Notes: generated from the sequence alone by a model not told the origin. Shown: positions 31,054 through 39,532, numbered from the stretch's first letter. The stretch is DNA of 41,788 nt from a virus (IMGVR_UViG_3300042261_000529:1-41788), one strand, 5' to 3'. A program made the numbers and translations.

Positions 31054-31220
31054 TTTACCAGATCTACAATTGTTTCTTGAGTTTTAAAATATAATTTAAC
31101 GTAGCACTTTGATATATTTCTCAATTGCTCAATATCTTCACAAGCATCAATCTCACGAGAAATTTTTGCATACTCAAAATTCTTATTAAGATTCTCAAGG
31201 GTAATTTTATCGGGATCCAT
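31050..31220 (-). CDS. 56-aa hypothetical protein
   Basis: A small open frame filling most of the gap between the modular protein and the 107-aa protein. It encodes MDPDKITLENLNKNFEYAKI, then REIDACEDIEQLRNISKCY, and ends QETIVDLVK, an all-helical charged sequence with two Cys. The start is two bases after the preceding stop and its own stop overlaps the next ATG by four bases (ATGA), a layout that strongly supports translation. I recall similar short helical proteins (SREID.C.DI.QL) beside terminase genes of other cyanophages. No function is known. Confidence 0.72.
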   Translation of the reverse strand: MDPDKITLENLNKNFEYAKISREIDACEDIEQLRNISKCYVKLYFKTQETIVDLVK

Positions 31221-31222
31221 AA

Positions 31223-33010
31223 TCAATTACAATTCCAACGACGTAATGCTTTATTTATTCTGCTATCAGGGTCTCTCGCAGTTTCAGCAGATGTTAAACG
31301 TTTTTTCATTCCACTCATTCTACTACAAAAATTCTTTCTGCGTTGTGCTCTTTTACCCGTTGGTTTCTTTTCAGTTACTGCAGTTTGTAACTTGGAACCT
31401 GGATTTTCACGACGATAAGCATCCACTGCTTTTTGACTTAATCCATCAGTCTTATCTTTACGATTAACTTTTTGCCAATCTTCACCAAGTTCTGTTCTCC
31501 AATCAGAAAACTCATAAGAGTCTGCAAGTGGAAGTTCGATACCAGTTAGTTTCTTTTTGGCAATATCTGATCCCTGTTGACCAGACTGTGCTCTTTTTCT
31601 TATTTTATCATCTCTCTGCGCTTTTCTTGCATCTGCAGCAGTATGTCCAATTTCAAAACTTATCCCCTCACTTACAGATTTCCATCCACCACCTTTCGAT
31701 TTGTACCATTTTGATGCCCATCCATTTGCATAAGCACTTGGATAAACATCAAATTTTTTCCTTGCAAGAGATTTTGCTCTTGACCATAATGCTGGATTTG
31801 TTGGTTTATTTTCTTCTTCTATCGAAACTTCTTCGGGTACACAATTAGGAACATTTCTCTTTCCTTTCTTCTTCATACCAACTTGCTTATATCCAGTCCA
31901 ACACGCTTCATCTACCTTATGCTCTCCACTCTCAAGGTAATCTGCAGCGGTATCAATGTAGTCTGCTGCTTTGGTAATTTTTGATTGCACCCAAGCCTCA
32001 ATTTCACCCTCACCTTTCATTTTTTTCTGCAATCTCTTTGCTGCTTTAATGATTGTAGAAAGTTCGGATCTTGCCATTGAGTACTCATGATCCATTTCTT
32101 TTGATTCTGTCTTTATCGGAATAGTTGTTCCTTTTACTAAGTTGCGTATCTTTTCTTGTCTTCGAGCTTGTTTGGAACCTTGAGGACCAATATTAAAACT
32201 CATCTGTTCATTTGCAGGATGAACCTGAGCAATATCGAATTTCATTTGATTGGGTGTGAGCATTGATGGTGTGGAGTACATTGCCCAAAAACTTGGACCA
32301 TACTTACACTCAGATTGAGTTTCATTTTTTTGACACTTTGGACAATACCTAATCATCTCTGACTGCTCTCCTATGTTATTTGATACCATTTTAGGTTTAC
32401 CACCCTTACCTTTACGATTCGCTACTGGATCTGCTTTCCTCTTCCTTCTTACGGCACTGGCAATCGCCTTTGCACCCCCTTGAGAACGTAATTGGGATGC
32501 TTTCTTGTTTGATAGGCACTTGGGTTTCGACTCCCCCTCTTCTCTCGCACATGGTCCGATTGCCTCTCCTTTAGTGTTATAACGTTTCCAACCACCTTCT
32601 GGATGATTTGGATCAAACCAATTACGAAGGTCTTCATTAATATCTTTAAATTTTTTGCGATGCTCTTTTTTAGCATCTTTTTCCATTTTTAATAATCTAG
32701 TATAATAATCTGGAATTTCGTCCAAATGCTGAAGAGCAATTTCCATTGCTAATTTATGATTTTTAGTGTGCTCGTGTTCTATAGGTTCACCAATTTTTAA
32801 TTGCTTCTCAATAAAAGAAACCTCTAAACGATGCTTTTTAGCAATTTGTTCTGGTGTCTTATAAGGTTTCATCTGCTCATTAAATGGTGACTTTGATAGA
32901 GTGTTTTCACCCTTTTGTCTTTTTTTACGAGCAGCACAATGAGCACGTTGGGAAAATTCACGTGGATTATTACAGTCTATTGACTTTTTATAATCTTTAG
33001 ACCAACTCAT
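31223..33010 (-). CDS. Multi-module basic Cys-containing protein
   Basis: A 595-aa, Lys/Arg-rich protein that reads as a string of separate short modules: NPREFSQRAHCAARKKR (15-31); a helical EHEHTKNHKLAMEIALQHLD unit (78-97, DUF5661-like); WFDPNHPEGGWKRY with CAREEG and PKCLSNKK (131-170, DUF5872-like); CPKC...C (223-235); MARSELSTIIKAAKRL (312-327); CWTGYKQVG...VPNC (370-390); NPALWSRAK with YPSAYANGWASKWYKSKGGG (405-442); and FCSRMSGMKK...INKALRRWNC (561-594). Each resembles units I recall from other phages and large viruses. The overall role is unknown. Its basic nature and place between gp16 and gp17 fit DNA packaging or head interior, by inference. Confidence 0.75.
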   Translation of the reverse strand: MSWSKDYKKSIDCNNPREFSQRAHCAARKKRQKGENTLSKSPFNEQMKPYKTPEQIAKKHRLEVSFIEKQLKIGEPIEHEHTKNHKLAMEIALQHLDEIPDYYTRLLKMEKDAKKEHRKKFKDINEDLRNWFDPNHPEGGWKRYNTKGEAIGPCAREEGESKPKCLSNKKASQLRSQGGAKAIASAVRRKRKADPVANRKGKGGKPKMVSNNIGEQSEMIRYCPKCQKNETQSECKYGPSFWAMYSTPSMLTPNQMKFDIAQVHPANEQMSFNIGPQGSKQARRQEKIRNLVKGTTIPIKTESKEMDHEYSMARSELSTIIKAAKRLQKKMKGEGEIEAWVQSKITKAADYIDTAADYLESGEHKVDEACWTGYKQVGMKKKGKRNVPNCVPEEVSIEEENKPTNPALWSRAKSLARKKFDVYPSAYANGWASKWYKSKGGGWKSVSEGISFEIGHTAADARKAQRDDKIRKRAQSGQQGSDIAKKKLTGIELPLADSYEFSDWRTELGEDWQKVNRKDKTDGLSQKAVDAYRRENPGSKLQTAVTEKKPTGKRAQRRKNFCSRMSGMKKRLTSAETARDPDSRINKALRRWNCN

Positions 33011-33016
33011 TAAATA

Positions 33017-33451
33017 CTAAGACTCTTCTTTATTATTTAGAAAACCTTGTTTGAGTAGTTTTGATAATTCAGCAGTTGATCCAACAAATAAAGAATTATT
33101 TGTAACATTTGCTGTTACTTTTGTTGACTCATCCTCAACATCTTTTAGTTTCTTTTGCAAATCCATCAGTTTATCTGTCGTATCTGCAACACTCTTAATC
33201 AACTGTCCAGCAACTTCGTATGCTCTTGGACTTCCACCTTCACCTGCCAATTCTAAAATTCCATTAATTGCTTCTTGCCCCTTTTCAATCAAGGAATATA
33301 GATTTGCCCTTGTATAATCATAATCTTTTTTGATGTCTTGTTTTTGATCTGGATCTTTTATAACTTCTATCTCATTGACCTCAGTGTCAATCTCAACAAT
33401 ATTGCTTTCAGTTGAGAGAAGTTTATCTAGTTTGTCAAAAGAATTTGTCAT
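33017..33451 (-). CDS. 16: Terminase small subunit gp16
   Basis: A 144-aa protein of the T4 gp16 type, which recognises concatemeric DNA and regulates the gp17 ATPase and nuclease. Central DYDYTRANLYSLIEKGQEAI (43-62) followed by SPRAYEVAGQLIKSVADTTD (74-93) is the conserved core with two helices; the ends are acidic and basic. T4 gp16 is 164 aa. It lies just after gp15, as in T4, but four genes separate it from gp17. Confidence 0.9.
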   Translation of the reverse strand: MTNSFDKLDKLLSTESNIVEIDTEVNEIEVIKDPDQKQDIKKDYDYTRANLYSLIEKGQEAINGILELAGEGGSPRAYEVAGQLIKSVADTTDKLMDLQKKLKDVEDESTKVTANVTNNSLFVGSTAELSKLLKQGFLNNKEES

Positions 33452-33460
33452 AACTTAAAA

Positions 33461-34504
33461 TCAAATATCTAATTGGCGAGTAGGGCTATAGTTTCTAGAG
33501 TCATTAAAGTAATCAAAAGTCTCACTAAATCCAAAATCATCTTCAGGATCTATTCTGGCATTATCAGCAGCAGTAAGAACATTGATTGTACTATTATCAG
33601 AATGCTCTGCGGCAATAGTATCATCGTATCCTCTTTGGACAGTGATTGTATTAGATGAAATTGCGTTAATTAGCATAATTTCATTATCAATGACAATTCT
33701 GTTATTAACTGACAGAAGTACTCCATCATTGACAGTTAGAGTTTGAGTAGTTTTGTTTATAGGATTAGTAATAAATGTTGTTGCATCTCCGTCATAATCT
33801 TTAAGTGCTTTTGCCGTCACCGTATATCTCATCTCTCTCTTGGCAACAGATCTATCAAGAGATGTGTATTGATCAACCTGAACTTTCTTGATGAGACCGT
33901 CAGTAGACTCAGCGATTGGACCAAAGAGATATGTTTTAGCAGTAAACTGTAAAGTATAAATTAATGATCTTCTCGTAGAAAAATCTCCTTCATAATCATC
34001 TTGAAAATTAATAGATTCCAAAACAACAGGAATGTCTCTTTTTTCTCCAATCGAATCTATTAAATCAACAGTTATAACAAATGCTGGTTGAAAAAACGGT
34101 AAAATTTGCTCAACAATTTGTAAGGCATCATCATTTAGTTTTGTTAGAATGTTTAACTCAAATCCAATATTATAAGGAACGGGAAGATATACCTTTTTTA
34201 AGTTAGTTCCATCACTAGCTTTAAATGATTGTGTAACTCCTGCTTTTCTAGTCGCATCGTATTGCAAAGAATTCATCTCAAATGACATTCTTGGCAATGT
34301 AATCTGAACTGGTTTATTTAATTCTGCTTGTTGCTCAATTCTTGCAAGAAACTTTTGTCTTGGACCATATGCCAAAGGAACTCTCATATCACTAAGTGCC
34401 ACACCATTTTCATCTTTATGTTTGATATAGATCTGATTAAAGATTGTACCAAAAGATACTACAGTTTTTCTAATGATTTGATGATAAAAATAAGTTCCTA
34501 ACAT
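33461..34504 (-). CDS. 15: Tail sheath terminator gp15 with an inserted domain
   Basis: A 347-aa protein. Residues 1-205 follow T4 gp15 closely: YFYHQIIRKTVVSFGTIFNQ, IRVPLAYGPRQKF-type strand, FELNILTKLNDDALQIVEQI and LPFFQPAF, and the acid/aromatic tail IDPEDDFGFSETF is near residue 318. gp15 hexamers cap the tail and join it to the neck. Between these lies an extra unit (about 252-312, TLTVNDGVLLSVNNRIVIDN ... ITVQRGYDDTIAAEHSD) absent from T4 gp15 (272 aa), which explains the added length. Its start shares a base with the gp14 stop. Confidence 0.92.
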   Translation of the reverse strand: MLGTYFYHQIIRKTVVSFGTIFNQIYIKHKDENGVALSDMRVPLAYGPRQKFLARIEQQAELNKPVQITLPRMSFEMNSLQYDATRKAGVTQSFKASDGTNLKKVYLPVPYNIGFELNILTKLNDDALQIVEQILPFFQPAFVITVDLIDSIGEKRDIPVVLESINFQDDYEGDFSTRRSLIYTLQFTAKTYLFGPIAESTDGLIKKVQVDQYTSLDRSVAKREMRYTVTAKALKDYDGDATTFITNPINKTTQTLTVNDGVLLSVNNRIVIDNEIMLINAISSNTITVQRGYDDTIAAEHSDNSTINVLTAADNARIDPEDDFGFSETFDYFNDSRNYSPTRQLDI

Positions 34505-36168
34505 TAGTAATTACCAAAAGGATTTGATTCTGAAAAGTCTACGAGTTGATCTGCTATTGCTTCAATTTCATCATTTTGTGCATACGGATCATAAATGTCT
34601 TCTCTATCATAAGAAGAAATAGAATATATGGCGGATGTTGCAGCACCGACTAAATCTTCACCTTCATAGAAGGTTCCACTATTTATTCCAACTTTAAGAG
34701 TTCTTGTATCAACATCCCAAGACTTAACCCTTGCGGTTGTTCTTGATTGCTCACCAACAACAAGTTCATTATATTGATAGGTTCCAATTCCAGTAATTCT
34801 TGGTGGATCTGCAATTGTAACAGTTACTTGCCCAGAAATATATCCATTTCCAGGATCGACAATTCTCACACCAATAACTTGATCTGAACTGTTAACAACC
34901 GCTACTGCACGTGCTGTTGACAATCCAATCTTATCCGCAAAACTACTTCCAATGCTTATTGTTGGCGCTTCTGTGTATCCCACACCAGCGTTTGTAAGTA
35001 CAATAGAAGTTATTGTTCCTGCCGAACCAACTACAGCATATCCAGTTGCTGTTACAAATCCCACTGGTACTGGAGAAGGTGTTGAGAACGTTACCACAGG
35101 GTTCTTATTAGGGTCATAGAATGATCCACCATTAGAAATACTAATTGCGTTAACAACGCCTAAAGTCGAAATTCCAGCAGTTGCAACACCAGCAATTCCA
35201 GTTGGATTGGAAATTGTAACTATTGGTGATGTTGGATATCCAGATCCGTTTGATCCAACAGTAAGTTGAGATATTCCAAAATATGATTCTTCTATGCTAC
35301 AAGTAGCAGCTGCTCCAGTTCCACCGCCACCACTAATTGTTATTGTTGGTGCAACAGTGTGCCCACTTCCAGCATTAGTTATCAAAATTTCTGAAATAGA
35401 GTAAACTCCATTTTTACTTGTTGTGATCGCAACCGCAGTTGCCTGAGTTCCTCCAGGAGGTGCTGAAAATGTAATAGTTGGTGTTGACGTATAACCTGTT
35501 CCATCATCGTTTAAGAATATCTGTCTTACATAACCAGTATTAACAACAGGACTTGCAGTAGCTGTTACCCCCAACCCAGAAAGAATAAGTGTTGTGATAT
35601 AACCTTGATCCTCAATAGTTTTATCAATCTCTTCTATAGAAGTATCAAGAACCTCATCTTCATATTCAAAGAGTTCGCATTTTAATTCATAAACATAATT
35701 TTTTCCTAATTGGTAAAAGGGTTGTTCATGCTCAACAAATTTTACTTCGAATAATCTTCCACCTAGTGGAAAGTATATCAAATCACCTTCTTTAGGACGT
35801 TCACCAATTAAAATTTCATCGGCTGGTAGTCCAGTTATAAATGGTGCAATAAAATCTTCATATCTTTCTCTAGAAATAACTAAAGTAACTTCATCACGTA
35901 AAGACATACCAAATTTAGTTAAGATATCTCCCGACCCACTATATCCTTCATAATTTTGTACATATGCCTCAATTAAGAAATTATCATCAAAAGTTGATGA
36001 TGTTATTTCTCTTAAATCTATCTCACCAAATAAATCTGGTCGTGATACAACTTTTCTTGGAATATAAGTTACTTCTACTCCATAAATTTTAAGCTGCTCA
36101 TTAATTAACTCTTGAACGAGTCTTTGCTCACCAAAAGATCCTTGAAGAAAAAAGGGATTTAATGCCAT
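34504..36168 (-). CDS. 14: Neck protein gp14 with inserted GxGY repeats
   Basis: A 554-aa neck protein. The N-terminal 190 residues (NPFFLQGSFGEQRLVQELIN, PRKVVSRPDLFGEIDLREI, GDLIYFPLGGRLFEVKFVEH, YELKCELFEYEDE) and the C-terminal end (EIEAIADQLVDFSESNPFGN) match T4-type gp14 (256 aa). Between them lies a run of about six 40-residue beta repeats with GxGYxxxP signatures, which doubles the length. gp14 and gp13 form the neck connecting head and tail. The start shares one base with the gp13 stop. The repeats probably project from the neck as a surface or fibre-like element, by inference. Confidence 0.9.
   Translation of the reverse strand: MALNPFFLQGSFGEQRLVQELINEQLKIYGVEVTYIPRKVVSRPDLFGEIDLREITSSTFDDNFLIEAYVQNYEGYSGSGDILTKFGMSLRDEVTLVISRERYEDFIAPFITGLPADEILIGERPKEGDLIYFPLGGRLFEVKFVEHEQPFYQLGKNYVYELKCELFEYEDEVLDTSIEEIDKTIEDQGYITTLILSGLGVTATASPVVNTGYVRQIFLNDDGTGYTSTPTITFSAPPGGTQATAVAITTSKNGVYSISEILITNAGSGHTVAPTITISGGGGTGAAATCSIEESYFGISQLTVGSNGSGYPTSPIVTISNPTGIAGVATAGISTLGVVNAISISNGGSFYDPNKNPVVTFSTPSPVPVGFVTATGYAVVGSAGTITSIVLTNAGVGYTEAPTISIGSSFADKIGLSTARAVAVVNSSDQVIGVRIVDPGNGYISGQVTVTIADPPRITGIGTYQYNELVVGEQSRTTARVKSWDVDTRTLKVGINSGTFYEGEDLVGAATSAIYSISSYDREDIYDPYAQNDEIEAIADQLVDFSESNPFGNY
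34789..35529 (-). repeat. Six degenerate protein repeats (GxGYxxxPTITI) inside gp14
   Basis: Within gp14 residues about 214-460 the same pattern returns six times: DGTGYTSTPTITF, AGSGHTVAPTITI, NGSGYPTSPIVTI, NGGSFYDPNKNPVVTF, AGVGYTEAPTISI and PGNGYISGQVTVTI, each about 40 residues apart and followed by an A/V/T-rich strand. The repeats are clear in protein but diverged in DNA. A similar pair occurs in the large structural protein near 41271-41465. Confidence 0.8.
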
Positions 36169-37010
36169 TATCCAATAAAATCGTAAGGTGGTAATTCATA
36201 CTCTAGGGTCATTCTAGATTTAATATCTTCTAATTCTCTTTCCGCATCATCATATAATTGTCTACCATTTAACTCAATACCACCTGGCAACTTAACACCA
36301 TTAAATTTAATTAAATTCTGTCCCCATTGCCTCTTAATTAGGGCAGTAAGATATTTCTTTAAGAAAGAGTCATTATAAACTTGAGAGAATGATGATGGAT
36401 CAAGAGCTCTATAGCAATCAAGAATTAACCAATTATCTTTTGACTCTGCACCCCAATCAATATCTAAATATAACCTATCTTGACGCTTGTTAAATCTTAC
36501 TTGTTTATCTGTTGTAAGTAAAAAGTCAATATCTTCAAGATATGTTTTAGTCATTGCATAATGCAATAATTCTACTGAATTAAAATAATACAGATCATTT
36601 AAAAACAGTTGATATTTGATACTGAACATTCCACCAGAAATAGAACTAGTATCAAATTTAAATATCCTTTCTATACCAATGACTGAATCTGGAACTTGAA
36701 TGTAATTTGACGTTTCGTAAAAATTAAATGACGTTGTTCCATACCCTGGAATTGTAGAACTTGCCGTTGTCGTTACAATTCCAATTCCATCCGTATTTTT
36801 TGCCCTACCTCTATCAAGATCATCCTGAGTGATCTTGTACTTGAGGTACATTCTCTCAACCCCATCAAAATGTCTTTCTTGGAAATACTGAATAGCATCG
36901 TCAACTAGATCATCAATTTGATCGTCATCAACGTTAATTTCCAAAACAGGCGCACCAAGTCTTCTCAGACAATAATCAACTAATTCCTGCCTAGTACTTG
37001 GTTTTGCCAT
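36168..37010 (-). CDS. 13: Neck protein gp13
   Basis: A 280-aa head-completion protein of the T4 gp13 type, which joins the portal vertex and tail with gp14. Diagnostic parts: STRQELVDYCLRRLGAPVLE (5-24), VDDAIQYFQERHFDGVERMY (36-55), FNFYETSNYIQVPDSVIGIE, and the C-terminal KYLTALIKRQWGQNLIKFNG. T4 gp13 is 309 aa. A good ribosome site (GAGGT, six bases ahead) lies in the 10-base gap after the coiled-coil gene. Confidence 0.94.
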   Translation of the reverse strand: MAKPSTRQELVDYCLRRLGAPVLEINVDDDQIDDLVDDAIQYFQERHFDGVERMYLKYKITQDDLDRGRAKNTDGIGIVTTTASSTIPGYGTTSFNFYETSNYIQVPDSVIGIERIFKFDTSSISGGMFSIKYQLFLNDLYYFNSVELLHYAMTKTYLEDIDFLLTTDKQVRFNKRQDRLYLDIDWGAESKDNWLILDCYRALDPSSFSQVYNDSFLKKYLTALIKRQWGQNLIKFNGVKLPGGIELNGRQLYDDAERELEDIKSRMTLEYELPPYDFIG

Positions 37011-37020
37011 TTTTCACCTC

Positions 37021-37272
37021 TTATTCTTCGTAATCCGATGATTCTTCTTTAATTTTATCTTTTAATAATTTTTTAGAAGCAGGACTTTCACTTAAAACGT
37101 CAAGTTGTCTTTGTAACTCAAGATTTGACATCATTAATTTATTTTTTTCTTCAGTGTAGTCTCTAATTAAAGATTTTAGTCTTGCTTCTAAAAGTATATT
37201 TTGTGAATATAAGGAATTAATTCTTTCGTTGTAAACAGTAACCAAAAGATTCACATCAATTTCACTATTCAT
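37021..37272 (-). CDS. Coiled-coil hypothetical protein
   Basis: An 83-aa protein dominated by a heptad-like helix, about residues 10-60 (LLVTVYNERINSLYSQNILL, then YTEEKNKLMMSNLELQRQL), ending in an acidic tail (KEESSDYEE). Its ATG comes two bases after the fibre-like gene stop, and gp13 follows after 10 bases. It might be an assembly chaperone or trimerising structural piece, but this is a guess. No family is recognised. Confidence 0.7.
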   Translation of the reverse strand: MNSEIDVNLLVTVYNERINSLYSQNILLEARLKSLIRDYTEEKNKLMMSNLELQRQLDVLSESPASKKLLKDKIKEESSDYEE

Positions 37273-37274
37273 TT

Positions 37275-38933
37275 TTAGAACGTACCTCCATCGATTGCGT
37301 CAGTCCATACAGGAACATTACTTGCATTGGTTGTTAAAACAAAGTTAGAAGTAGATGCATATCCCGTTTCTGGTGAATTTGTGCTAATAATTTTACCATT
37401 AGCATCAAAATATAAAGCACCTCTTGTATGTATACCAGATACTGCCCAGTCCAGATAAATTGCACCAACATCTAAAGTTCCTTTTACTCCACTAATTACT
37501 TCATTAGTGTTAGTAGCATCGGGAACATATGTCCAATAACCAGTGCTATCATCATAACCAAAAAATCCTAATTTATTGTTACCAGATCCAATACCAGTAT
37601 TATATTGATAAGAAATACCACGATCAGTATTGGTGTCGTATCCAGTAGTAATAATTAATTGAGTTGTTGTAGAAATACCACCAGATTGAACTGTATCATT
37701 AATAGTAATAATTTTATTTCCAGTATCAATCGATGTAATAGTCGTAATACCTGAGGGTGATAATCTTGGTGACCCAGAAACTACGTCATTTGTGTTAAGT
37801 CCAACAACAGAATCTAAACGAATAGTGCTGACACCCGCAGCAGCATCACTCATTACAACTCTTTCAGTTGTTACATCACCAAGTCTAAGAATAGCATCAT
37901 TGATTGTAGTTGATGATGAATTTACAGTAACGGTAGTACCATCAACTTGTAAGTCTCCCTTGATGATAACCGTTCCTTCATTACTCTTACCATCAGGATA
38001 TGGGTCAATAAATAACTGATTTCCAGCACCTGGTTTTGTCGAAATGACATTAGAACTAATGCCAATATTATCAATTACAGCTCCACCTTCATTATAGAAT
38101 AAACCTGTTTGATTAATTCTACCAGTAAAAGATGTAATACCAACAAGGTACAGAGAACTCAAAACATTTAAATTTTGAGTAGTTGTTGTTTGAGCACTTA
38201 AAAGATTTTGTACAAAGAAATTACCTGGTCCACCAGCACCAGCAACAACGGTTCCAATACCAGTTGTGGTGGTAATTCCATTTACACCAACGGAAAATAC
38301 ATCTTGACTATTTGCTCTTAAGAGCAACAAACTAGATCCCGCAGCAGAGTCAAGATTTATTGCATTAAAAGTAATACCAGTAAATGCAACTCCAGGATTA
38401 TTCCAGGTTGCTCCAGATTCTAATGTCGGTTCGTTTCCAGTTAGTGTACCTTGATTAATAGTTGTTGATCCATTAATTGTATCAACAATAAATCTATCAA
38501 TTACACCATCGTTAATTCTATATTGTTGAGATGCTCCACCAGTAAAAATAAAGTCTCCCGTTCCATTTGGTGAAACGATTATATCTCCGTTTGTATTTTC
38601 ACTTGAAAATGTATTACCATCTAAACGAAGATTATCTACGTTCCACTGATCAACTTTCCTACTATTATCCATGATGGCAACTATGCCACCATCTGAGTTT
38701 CTAGTATTGACAACACCCTGGACTGTACCAGGTTGATGATCCATCATGGAGGTGTAGTAACGTCCACCAATTGATAAAACGTTAGATCCGTCGTCACCAA
38801 TAAAGACCCTATCTTTATATTGGTTTAGACCACCATAACTACCAATACCAGTGACATAGGCCATCTCACCCCATTGAAGGGATCCTGGTATATTAGTACC
38901 ACTAGATCTTTTGACCCTGATGATACTTGCCAT
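37275..38933 (-). CDS. Tail fibre-like structural protein
   Basis: A 552-aa Gly/Ser/Thr/Asn-rich protein. The N-terminus IIRVKRSSGTNIPGSLQWGE with MAYVTGIG and DRVFIGDDG (4-50) is the kind found at the start of cyanophage fibre-like and adhesin proteins, and the body is a series of short beta strands such as NGDIIVSPNGTGDFIFTGGA and GDLQVDGTTVTVNSSSTTIN. It lacks a recognised receptor-binding or chaperone domain at the C-terminus. It follows two small structural proteins by single-base or no gaps. A tail or neck-whisker fibre is likely; the exact particle position is unknown. Confidence 0.75.
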   Translation of the reverse strand: MASIIRVKRSSGTNIPGSLQWGEMAYVTGIGSYGGLNQYKDRVFIGDDGSNVLSIGGRYYTSMMDHQPGTVQGVVNTRNSDGGIVAIMDNSRKVDQWNVDNLRLDGNTFSSENTNGDIIVSPNGTGDFIFTGGASQQYRINDGVIDRFIVDTINGSTTINQGTLTGNEPTLESGATWNNPGVAFTGITFNAINLDSAAGSSLLLLRANSQDVFSVGVNGITTTTGIGTVVAGAGGPGNFFVQNLLSAQTTTTQNLNVLSSLYLVGITSFTGRINQTGLFYNEGGAVIDNIGISSNVISTKPGAGNQLFIDPYPDGKSNEGTVIIKGDLQVDGTTVTVNSSSTTINDAILRLGDVTTERVVMSDAAAGVSTIRLDSVVGLNTNDVVSGSPRLSPSGITTITSIDTGNKIITINDTVQSGGISTTTQLIITTGYDTNTDRGISYQYNTGIGSGNNKLGFFGYDDSTGYWTYVPDATNTNEVISGVKGTLDVGAIYLDWAVSGIHTRGALYFDANGKIISTNSPETGYASTSNFVLTTNASNVPVWTDAIDGGTF

Positions 38934-39160
38934 TAGAAGCTACCTCCGTTGATGTCTAAATTCTGAGTGACGCCTGGCGTCAATTCTAAAGTTGCGTCCC
39001 ATTTACCTGTTACGCCGTTATAAACAAGAACCATACCATTGGATAATGTAGATACATTAACGTCACTCAAATTTGCTAAAGTACCACTAACTTCACCAGC
39101 AAGGGACGATACAACTTTAATAGCGGGTTGTTGTCCAACTCTAACTCTGATGTCTGCCAT
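38933..39160 (-). CDS. Small fibre-like structural protein
   Basis: A 75-aa protein. It starts MADIRVRVGQQPAIKVVSSL, then ANLSDVNVSTLSNGMVLVYN and KWDATLELTPG, ending LDINGGSF. The LSDV..(L)..G..LVYN..TGKW segment is a unit seen repeatedly in phage fibre proteins, so this is probably one free copy of such a unit. Its end (INGGSF) resembles the end of the next protein (IDGGTF), which hints at shared origin. Coupled translation with both neighbours through one-base overlaps. Confidence 0.7.
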   Translation of the reverse strand: MADIRVRVGQQPAIKVVSSLAGEVSGTLANLSDVNVSTLSNGMVLVYNGVTGKWDATLELTPGVTQNLDINGGSF

Positions 39161-39501
39161 TAGCGAGTAACTCCTTCTCTAACAAGAGCCATTCCTTCCA
39201 CAACACGTGTTTTAGCACCACTTCCATTAATAATCACAACGTCATATACATATCTTCCTGGTTTTAAGGAGGATGTTATAGTAGATCCCAAAGCAATTCT
39301 AATAGTTCCAGCAATTGCATCAGTTACCTGCGCCGCAAAAACAGTAGCAGTGCTACTACCATGATGTTTTCTCATCATTGCAGAAACAGTATACGGTGAT
39401 AAATCAAGATTAGAGCTGGAAGTATTATTTTCTAAAGAAAAAACTTGACTATAATCCGTGCCAGCATTAATAACCAGATTACTAGTATAGACTGCTGCCA
39501 T
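39160..39501 (-). CDS. Small Ig-like structural protein
   Basis: A 113-aa protein with alternating strands (AAVYTSNLVINAGTDYSQVF, LDLSPYTVSAMMRKHHGSS, GRYVYDVVIINGSGAKTRVV, EGMALVREGVTR) typical of an Ig-like or upper-baseplate domain that binds other tail parts; the sequence resembles the first domain of some phage receptor-binding assemblies. It starts a transcription unit: a perfect TATAAATA lies 24 bases ahead. Function beyond structural is not known. Confidence 0.7.
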   Translation of the reverse strand: MAAVYTSNLVINAGTDYSQVFSLENNTSSSNLDLSPYTVSAMMRKHHGSSTATVFAAQVTDAIAGTIRIALGSTITSSLKPGRYVYDVVIINGSGAKTRVVEGMALVREGVTR

Positions 39502-39524
39502 TTACTAAAATCAAATTCTATATT

Positions 39525-39532
39525 TATTTATA
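39525..39532 (-). promoter_or_regulatory. Late promoter TATAAATA ahead of the fibre/neck operon
   Basis: A perfect TATAAATA on the minus strand in the 37-base gap between the 66-aa gene and the Ig-like gene, 24 bases before the ATG. It probably drives the run of coupled genes from here through gp13, gp14, gp15 and gp16. Confidence 0.78.
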
